Part shown: piece by piece, positions 5,328-9,600 of the stretch
Layout: each line of letters starts with the position of its first letter
Numbering within the stretch: position 1 is the first letter of the stretch
Assembly: GCA_052390035.1 (NCBI GenBank)
Contig: JBQTHI010000120.1
Span: forward strand, 1 to 9,600
Reading direction: 5' to 3'
Source: JBQTHI01 sp052390035
GTDB taxonomy: Bacteria > Actinomycetota > Acidimicrobiia > Spongiisociales > ZC4RG35
DNA length: 9,600 nt
Notes under the pieces: generated by a model
Databases searched by the model: none
Told to the model about the DNA's origin: nothing
What the model saw: only the letters and a program-made list of their open reading frames with translations
Made by a program: the position numbers and the translations under genes

Positions 5328-5828
5328 GTGGCCACCAGAGCCCTAACTTCGAGAGACTTGATTGGTCAGGCGCTAGGCGCCGAAGGTTATCGCGCCCCCA
5401 CCGTTTGCCGGCTGGTGGGGATCAGCTATCGCCAACTCGACTACTGGGCCAGGACCAATCTCATCAAACCTTCGGTCAAAGACGCCCACGGTTCCGGCTC
5501 CCAGCGACTCTACGCATTCTCCGACGTGATCCAGCTCAAGGTGATCAAGAAACTGCTCGACGCCGGAATGAGCCTCAAACGTATCAGACAAGCGGTCGAA
5601 ATCCTTCGCCAGCAGCTTCGTAGCGAGCGGCCCCTGGCCGACGTGACCCTCCTGTCCGATGGGCAAACCATCTACGCCGCCCACAGCGCCGACGAGGTGG
5701 TGGACGTGTTCAAGAGAGGCCAAGGGGTAATTGGTATCGCGATCGGTCCCGTCCAGGACGAACTCGAAGGTGACCTGCACAGCCTCTACCCCGACCAGTT
5801 TCACCCGATGGCGGCGGAGGCTACCTGA
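5328..5828 (+). CDS. MerR-family transcriptional regulator, Rv1830 type
   Basis: DNA-binding regulator orthologous in type and position to M. tuberculosis Rv1830, which has been described as a growth/division regulator linked to antibiotic resilience. The 166-residue product from GTG 5328 has a MerR winged helix (about 22-95) with YRAPTVCRLVGISYRQLDYWARTNLI, the family-specific GSGSQRLYAF and a KVIKKLLDAGMSLKRIRQAV helix. A compact C-terminal domain (105-152) follows, with VTLLSDGQTIY, the ADEVVDVFKRGQGVIGIAIG stretch and a DELEGDL motif, all seen in mycobacterial homologs. The start is supported by GGGAGG at 5315-5320. It has its own promoter region with a DnaA box and a palindrome over the -35, so autoregulation or cell-cycle input is plausible but inferred. 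Its stop overlaps the proposed CTG start of the next gene. Confidence 0.92.
   Translation: MATRALTSRDLIGQALGAEGYRAPTVCRLVGISYRQLDYWARTNLIKPSVKDAHGSGSQRLYAFSDVIQLKVIKKLLDAGMSLKRIRQAVEILRQQLRSERPLADVTLLSDGQTIYAAHSADEVVDVFKRGQGVIGIAIGPVQDELEGDLHSLYPDQFHPMAAEAT
5816..5820 (+). promoter_or_regulatory. Ribosome-binding site supporting a CTG start
   Basis: GGAGG lies 4 bases before the CTG at 5825. No ATG, GTG or TTG exists in this frame between the upstream stop (5771-5773) and 5924, so this site is the main evidence for the CTG start. Confidence 0.5.
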
Positions 5829-6259
5829 AACCAAAATCCGACCCGCACAGTTCGGCGGCATCCAGCCACCGCTTCGCCCACAACAGCGAGCGCCAATTCG
5901 CGCTCCTGCTCGACTTTTATGGAGTGCCCTGGGAATACGAGCCGCGGGGATTTCCCATCGCCTGGGACGAAGATGGCCGCCCGAGCCAATATTTCACCCC
6001 CGACTTTTATCTGCCTGAAGAGGACCTCTTTGTCGAGATTACGACGATGAGCCAGAAGCTCGTCACCAAGAAGAACGCCAAAGTAAGGCTGCTCCGTCAG
6101 CTTTACCCGCAGGTGCGATGCAAGGTTCTGTACCAGCGGGACTACCTGCACATGGTCGAGAAATACGGTTTGGAAGAGCCTGATCACCTGGCCCCCACCA
6201 CCCGGCCCCATCGCCAGCCCGGCCCACCGCAGGTGACACGACTCGGAGAGCGCGGATGA
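5825..6259 (+). CDS. Small PD-(D/E)xK nuclease-like protein, probable CTG start
   Basis: Function not established; the fold looks like a restriction-endonuclease-type nuclease. With the CTG start the product has 144 residues: SERQFALLLDFYGVPWEYEPRGF (Glu22 as the first acidic residue), a tyrosine- and proline-rich strand with Pro59-Asp60-Phe61-Tyr62-Leu63-Pro64, then FVEITTMSQKLVTKKN with Glu71. This resembles the E...PD...ExK layout, but Thr73 replaces the usual Lys, so catalysis would need another lysine (78, 82 or 83) or is lost. A KVLYQRDYLHMVEKYG end and a Pro/Arg-rich tail follow. The GTG at 5924 would remove Glu22 and the first conserved helix, so I reject it. The CTG overlaps the preceding TGA as CTGA and has GGAGG upstream, like the ATGA junction at 3064. 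I recall similar sequences as N-terminal domains of proteins annotated as hypoxanthine phosphoribosyltransferase in other actinobacteria; unverified. Confidence 0.72.
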   Translation: MKPKSDPHSSAASSHRFAHNSERQFALLLDFYGVPWEYEPRGFPIAWDEDGRPSQYFTPDFYLPEEDLFVEITTMSQKLVTKKNAKVRLLRQLYPQVRCKVLYQRDYLHMVEKYGLEEPDHLAPTTRPHRQPGPPQVTRLGERG

Positions 6260-6276
6260 CCAGCCGCGACAGGTAG
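6256..6276 (+). other. Six-codon mini-ORF bridging the nuclease-like gene and gcvT
   Basis: The ATG at 6256 overlaps the nuclease-like stop (ATGA) and encodes MTSRDR before TAG at 6274-6276, whose last base is the first base of the gcvT GTG (TAGTG). It could pass ribosomes from one gene to the next by termination and reinitiation. A short frame like this can also arise by chance. Confidence 0.25.
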
Positions 6277-7316
6277 TGCGGTCCCCGCTCCACGCATTCC
6301 ACGAAGCCCACGGTGCCCGGTTTGTCGACTTCGGCGGCTGGGAGATGCCTGTCCAATATCAGTCGGTGCTCGCCGAACACAAAGCGGTGAGGGAAGCGGT
6401 CGGCTGGTTCGACGTTTCCCACTTGGGCCGATTCTCATGGACGGGTCCTGAAGCGCGCTCGACGCTCCGCCAACTCCTGGCCAATGATGTCGATCTGATC
6501 GAACCGGGTCGCACGCAGTACACACTGCTGCTCAACGAGCAAGGCGGGATCGAGGACGATCTCCTCATCTGGTGGTGGGACGACCAACACTTCTGGGTTC
6601 TGCCCAATGCCGGCACCCATGACGCGGTTCTTGCCCGCTTCCGTCAGGCCTCGCCCACCACTGACGCCACCGACCTGCGCGAGCAAACGGTGATGCTTGC
6701 CGTGCAGGGCCCTGACGGTCCCCGCCTTCTCGAGTCGATGCTCGGCTTTGCCCCCAAACGGTTCCGCACCGGTCGGGCAGAAGTCGACGGTAGACCGGTA
6801 TGGCTGGCGGGAACCGGCTACACCGGCGAGAGAGGGGGAGAAGTGGTAACCGACCGGGAGACGGCTGTCGCCCTCGTCGAGCGACTCGGAGCGGAAGGAG
6901 CGTTGCCATGCGGGCTGGGTGCCCGCGACACCCTTCGTCTAGAAGCTGGGCTCCTGCTGGCCGGCCAGGACTTCGATTCGACTCGGAATCCGCTGGAGGC
7001 CGGGCTCGAATCCGCGGTGGCCTGGGATCATGAGTTTGTTGGTCGCGCCGCCCTCGAAAAGATCCGGTCCGAAGGCGTCGCTCGACGACTGATCGCCTTT
7101 ACCATGCCGGGTCGCAAGATCCCACGCCACGGCTACCCGCTCAGAGCCGGGCAGGCAGCCGGTCTGGTCACGTCGGGCAACTTCAGCCCGATGCTCCAGT
7201 GCGGCATTGGTCTCGGCTATCTCGCCCCACCGGCCGCTGACGATTCGCTTGAGGTCGGAATCCGCGGGCAGTGGGAGCCGGCCGCACGTGTGGAGCTTCC
7301 TTTCTACCGAAGATAA
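6276..7316 (+). CDS. gcvT: Aminomethyltransferase (glycine cleavage system T protein)
   Basis: Releases ammonia from the aminomethyl group carried by lipoylated GcvH and transfers the methylene unit to tetrahydrofolate, in the cytoplasm. The 346-residue product, slightly short of the usual 360, has the family landmarks in order: SPLHAFHEAHGARFVDFGGWEMPVQY at 3-28, DVSHLG at 46-51, LLNEQGGIEDDLLI at 85-98 with the folate-binding Asp, AVQGP at 142-146, GTGYTGE at 179-185, GLGARDTLRLEAGLLLAGQD at 213-232, NPLEAGL and the LPFYRR end. Within the family, GERGGE replaces the common GEDGFE, a modest variation. The GTG at 6276 fits the family start; only a weak AGG precedes it, so translation may depend on coupling through the mini-ORF at 6256. 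GcvH is encoded about 4.4 kb upstream; gcvP is not in the window. Confidence 0.95.
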   Translation: MRSPLHAFHEAHGARFVDFGGWEMPVQYQSVLAEHKAVREAVGWFDVSHLGRFSWTGPEARSTLRQLLANDVDLIEPGRTQYTLLLNEQGGIEDDLLIWWWDDQHFWVLPNAGTHDAVLARFRQASPTTDATDLREQTVMLAVQGPDGPRLLESMLGFAPKRFRTGRAEVDGRPVWLAGTGYTGERGGEVVTDRETAVALVERLGAEGALPCGLGARDTLRLEAGLLLAGQDFDSTRNPLEAGLESAVAWDHEFVGRAALEKIRSEGVARRLIAFTMPGRKIPRHGYPLRAGQAAGLVTSGNFSPMLQCGIGLGYLAPPAADDSLEVGIRGQWEPAARVELPFYRR

Positions 7317-7327
7317 GTGCCGACTTC

Positions 7328-7370
7328 CCTGGGCGATGACTACCGTCAAATGCCCAACGATTTGCCCAGG
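7328..7370. repeat. Inverted repeat between gcvT and the hydrolase gene
   Basis: CCTGGGC (7328-7334) and GCCCAGG (7364-7370) are exact complements with a 29-base loop. A second GCCCA at 7352-7356 can pair with the same left arm, giving two alternative hairpins. It could be a weak terminator for gcvT, a leader structure or an operator; no T run follows. TACCGT at 7341-7346 is a possible -10 within it. Confidence 0.25.
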
Positions 7371-7400
7371 CGACGCCTGAATACGGCTTGAATCACCCGC

Positions 7401-7408
7401 GAGAGGAG
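7401..7408 (+). promoter_or_regulatory. Ribosome-binding site fixing the hydrolase TTG start
   Basis: GAGAGGAG lies 5 bases before the TTG at 7414. This is a strong match to the Shine-Dalgarno consensus and decides the rare TTG start over any later codon. Confidence 0.75.
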
Positions 7409-7413
7409 CAGTC

Positions 7414-8235
7414 TTGATCGAAAACATCGCCCGCCCCGAACCCGCCCCGGATGGGGGAGCACAACTGGTCCGGGACTGGAGTCCACCGTCGGGAGAGGTC
7501 AAAGGTGACATGGTCTTGGTGCATGGCATCGCCGAGCACTCCGGTCGTTATGGGCACGTCGGGTCGTGGCTCGCCGAGGCGGGCTATCGGGTCAGGGGAT
7601 TCGATCTGCTCGGTTTTGGCGCTTCCTCGGGGGAGCGCGGAGCCGTGTCCAAGTGGAGCCTTTACCTCGACCAGGTCGAAGGCCACCTCGATGCGATGCG
7701 TACACCGGGGCGTCCACTGATCCTCTTCGGCCACTCGATGGGCGGGCAGATCGCCACCGAATATGCCCTGTCGGAACGGCCCCAGCCCGATCTCCTGGTT
7801 CTTTCCTCGCCGTCCCTGAGCGGTGGCAAAACCTGGCAACGCAAGGCTGCTAACTTCCTTGGCCGGGTCCTTCCCAAACTTTCCCTCCCGACAATGGTCA
7901 AAGGAGAGCAGCTGGCTCGCGACCCGGCGGTCGGTGAGAAATATTTCTCCGACCCGCTCTGCATGACCAAAGTCACCACGCGCCTCGGTGCCCAATTGTT
8001 TGCCTCGCAGGCTCGGATCAATGAGTCCCTCGACCGGCTCCGCATTCCCACCTTTGTGTTTCACGGCGAGGACGACACGTTGGTTCCACCAGAGGCAAGC
8101 GCACCTCTCGCCGCCCTGCCCGGAGTCGAACGCCGGCTCTTGCACAGCTTGCGACACGAGACCTGCAACGAGCCGGAAGGCAGAGACGTGATTTCGGAGG
8201 TGATCGACTGGCTGGAGGCCAAACGAACGTCCTGA
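7414..8235 (+). CDS. Alpha/beta hydrolase, monoacylglycerol lipase type (Hydrolase_4)
   Basis: Serine hydrolase resembling monoacylglycerol lipases and lysophospholipases, which cleave a fatty acid from glycerol esters; substrate not proven. The 273-residue product has the oxyanion-side VHGIAEHSGRY at 36-46, the GFDLLGFGASSGERG segment at 62-76 (family form DHxGxGxSxGxRG, here with Leu in place of His), the nucleophile elbow GHSMG with Ser108, a lid region around 135-180, the acid in HGEDD (Asp221) and His248 in the HETCNEPE motif. The full triad is therefore present. No signal peptide is seen, so it is likely cytoplasmic. The TTG start at 7414 is well supported by GAGAGGAG at 7401-7408, 5 bases upstream, and the next Met (7509) would cut into the first strand. 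It stands 97 bases from gcvT and is probably a separate unit or an end-of-operon gene. Confidence 0.93.
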   Translation: MIENIARPEPAPDGGAQLVRDWSPPSGEVKGDMVLVHGIAEHSGRYGHVGSWLAEAGYRVRGFDLLGFGASSGERGAVSKWSLYLDQVEGHLDAMRTPGRPLILFGHSMGGQIATEYALSERPQPDLLVLSSPSLSGGKTWQRKAANFLGRVLPKLSLPTMVKGEQLARDPAVGEKYFSDPLCMTKVTTRLGAQLFASQARINESLDRLRIPTFVFHGEDDTLVPPEASAPLAALPGVERRLLHSLRHETCNEPEGRDVISEVIDWLEAKRTS

Positions 8236-8259
8236 CTCTCGGCAAATCTGGCGCACCAC

Positions 8260-8289
8260 ATTTGCAATTGGCCAAATTTGCAATTGGCC
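8260..8289 (+). repeat. Tandem 14-base direct repeat upstream of the lipoprotein gene
   Basis: ATTTGCAATTGGCC occurs exactly twice, at 8260-8273 and 8276-8289, with a period of 16 bases. Each copy contains the palindrome CAATTG, and TTGGCCAA spans the junction. An inverted GCAAAT at 8242-8247 faces the first copy. The second copy covers the place where the -35 of the following promoter would be, so this may be a double operator. It is strikingly AT-rich for this window. Confidence 0.6.
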
Positions 8290-8297
8290 GGTGTCGG

Positions 8298-8303
8298 TAA
8301 CCT
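8298..8303 (+). promoter_or_regulatory. Candidate -10 element for a leaderless lipoprotein transcript
   Basis: TAACCT ends 6 bases before the GTG at 8310, the same hexamer and spacing as before the BFN gene. No Shine-Dalgarno sequence is present, which supports a leaderless start. A -35 would fall inside the tandem repeat (TTTGCA at 8277-8282 is the nearest candidate, with a short spacer). Confidence 0.4.
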
Positions 8304-8309
8304 GCTCCC

Positions 8310-9554
8310 GTGCGTCGCCGCCTCCCGTTGGCCCTCATCACCTTTCTAGTCGCCTGCAATCAGCCGGCTCCTGCCCGGAGCTCATTGCCGCCGGCCGCTT
8401 CGATTATTCCCGAGCCGCAGGCGTGTTCATTCTTGGTGGGCGGCGGCCAGGGGGTCAACATCACTCAGATCATTGCTGATAGCGCCGCCACCGGGATCCT
8501 GGAAGAGGGCGATCTGCTGGTTGGGATCGACGAGGAGTCAGTCGCCAACGCCGACACCCTCCGCCAGGTGCTGGGCGAAAAGTCGGTGGGCGACGAAGTC
8601 GTAGTACGGGTCATCAGGGGCGGTGAGGAGGAGGCTCTGAACATCGTTCTCGGAGCAAACCCCGACGCCCCCGAACGACCGCTGCTGGGCGTTCTCGTGT
8701 CAACCGAATACGAAAGCGTCTTGGCTACCGAGCTCGAAGGCCAGCTAGACGGGGGTCCGCTCTCCAGACCGGTGAGTATTGGGACCAACCTGTACCTGCT
8801 CGATCCCGCCACCACCACCTGGACCCCTTTCGGAGTGGAGACTCCTGATGGCACCTGGGTGGTGTCGGGAGAGGCCGTGTTGACCCTCGAGCAACCCGGG
8901 GAGCCCGATTCGGCCCTGGTCGATTCGGTCAGCGCCAGCCGCCTGGTGTTCGACGCCGGCCAATGGAATGGCTCCCAGATCCTCGGCACTCTTGGTTCGT
9001 CGGTGATCGTGGCCGCCAGCCGGCCGATCGAAGGTCAGGACAACCTGGTGGAGGTGGCGGTGATCCTGGTTGATTTCACCGTCCGGGTAGCTCGATGGAT
9101 CTGGCCGATTACCGCAGATATCGGAGTTCCGGTGGCGGCCTTTCCCTCACCTGACATGACCAGAATTCTCCTAGTCGGCGAGGATCAAGAAACGTCGGCG
9201 CTTCAGCACATGATCATCTCCAATCTCGGCCAACCGATGGTCCAGCCCGATCGCTTCGACGAGGCACAGGGAAATGTCGTGTTGGGATGGTTCGACGACC
9301 AATCGGTGCTGGTGGGAACCAGCGGTGAGGGCTTGCGCATGATGGACGCCACCACCGGGTCCCTAAGTCCGCTCGACCTTCCACCGGCTTTGGGGACGGT
9401 GACCCGAATCTGGCCGGTGGGTGACGGAGTGCACCTTCTCGCCGAGAGCAGCAACCGCCTTATCAGATTTGATCTGGCCGGCCGCACCGAAATCCGCACC
9501 TTGGCCGACCATTGTGTGGTCGACCTCGTGGGCGATATCGGCTGGGGGGCTTAA
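8310..9554 (+). CDS. PDZ-domain lipoprotein with a propeller-like C-terminal region
   Basis: Function unknown; predicted to be anchored outside the membrane. The 414-residue product begins MRRRLPLALITFLVAC, a lipoprotein signal peptide with an LVAC lipobox and Cys16 as the lipidated residue. A PDZ domain follows at about 48-115: GVNITQIIADSAATGILEEGDLLVGIDEESV, the LRQVLGEKSVGDEVVVRVIRGG strand-helix pattern and a closing NIVLG. No protease domain precedes it, unlike HtrA. Residues 120-414 are rich in short beta-type segments with Trp and Asp-Gly turns (for example LYLLDPATTTWTPF, TRILLVGEDQE, SVLVGTSGEG and NRLIRFDLAGR), suggesting a beta-propeller, but I cannot assign a family. Apart from Cys16 the only cysteines are Cys39 and Cys402, near the two ends, which could form a disulfide. 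The start is GTG 8310, the only one giving the signal peptide. The tandem repeat upstream may control it. Confidence 0.85.
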   Translation: MRRRLPLALITFLVACNQPAPARSSLPPAASIIPEPQACSFLVGGGQGVNITQIIADSAATGILEEGDLLVGIDEESVANADTLRQVLGEKSVGDEVVVRVIRGGEEEALNIVLGANPDAPERPLLGVLVSTEYESVLATELEGQLDGGPLSRPVSIGTNLYLLDPATTTWTPFGVETPDGTWVVSGEAVLTLEQPGEPDSALVDSVSASRLVFDAGQWNGSQILGTLGSSVIVAASRPIEGQDNLVEVAVILVDFTVRVARWIWPITADIGVPVAAFPSPDMTRILLVGEDQETSALQHMIISNLGQPMVQPDRFDEAQGNVVLGWFDDQSVLVGTSGEGLRMMDATTGSLSPLDLPPALGTVTRIWPVGDGVHLLAESSNRLIRFDLAGRTEIRTLADHCVVDLVGDIGWGA

Positions 9555-9600
9555 CTCTCCGCTTCGACCGGTTCCTTTTCGGTGACCTGACCGTTGGCCG
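9551..9600 (-). CDS. C-terminal end of a convergent minus-strand gene, partial
   Basis: Reading the minus strand from base 9598, fifteen codons run to a TAA at 9553-9551 and encode ANGQVTEKEPVEAES. The third codon positions are mostly G or C, as in the other genes here, and a charged, disordered tail is plausible. The stop shares TTAA with the stop of the plus-strand lipoprotein gene, so the two would converge with overlapping stop codons. The product cannot be identified from so little, and the frame could be chance. Confidence 0.4.
   Translation of the reverse strand, partial: ANGQVTEKEPVEAES

Noticed and set aside
7393..8283. Minus-strand open frame of 296 codons opposite the hydrolase gene
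   Set aside because: The plus strand carries a complete catalytic triad and a strong ribosome-binding site. The antisense product shows no domain.

Overview
The window is a dense, GC-rich, almost entirely plus-strand stretch of an actinobacterial chromosome. The gene order pgsA - gcvH - FHA protein (GarA type) - MerR (FtsR type) - bifunctional-nuclease domain protein - second MerR matches the block I know from Mycobacterium tuberculosis Rv1822 to Rv1830. The protein sequences are clearly diverged from mycobacteria and the N-terminus of the GarA homolog is different. I therefore infer a deep-branching actinobacterium, for example Acidimicrobiia or a relative; this rests on recognition, not on a search.

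Layout: 1-896 is the 3' part of an oligopeptide/dipeptide ABC transporter ATPase whose Walker A lysine reads as glutamine. 952-1512 is pgsA, a CDP-alcohol phosphatidyltransferase. 1524-1904 is gcvH, and 1951-2406 is a GarA-like FHA protein with an added zinc ribbon. 2399-3067 is an FtsR-like MerR regulator, 3064-4149 a secreted D-Ala-D-Ala carboxypeptidase and 4139-4705 a diverged hypoxanthine phosphoribosyltransferase. 4718-5221 is a BFN-domain protein. A short regulatory region (5222-5327) carries a perfect DnaA box, a palindrome and a strong promoter. 5328-5828 is a second MerR regulator of the Rv1830 type, and 5825-6259 a small PD-(D/E)xK-like protein that appears to start at CTG. 6276-7316 is gcvT, 7414-8235 a monoacylglycerol-lipase-type hydrolase and 8310-9554 a PDZ lipoprotein with a propeller-like C-terminal part. 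The last 50 bases hold the end of a convergent minus-strand gene.

How the genes fit together: gcvH and gcvT encode two parts of the glycine cleavage system (gcvP and lpd are not in view). The GarA type of FHA protein controls 2-oxoglutarate and glutamate metabolism in mycobacteria and corynebacteria. The two MerR proteins belong to families tied to cell division and growth, and here they flank a peptidoglycan carboxypeptidase. The genes from garA to hpt overlap one another (8, 4 and 11 bases), so they are probably one operon that couples C1/nitrogen metabolism with envelope growth. Several later genes have a TAnnnT hexamer 6 to 8 bases before the start codon, which suggests leaderless transcripts.

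The points most worth following are the zinc-ribbon GarA variant, the pairing of the diverged HPRT with the PD-(D/E)xK-like protein, the CTG start in an NTGA overlap, the DnaA box before the second MerR gene, the tandem repeat before the PDZ lipoprotein and the Walker A substitution. There is no intergenic gap longer than about 110 bases. I saw no tRNA, rRNA, insertion sequence or CRISPR array.
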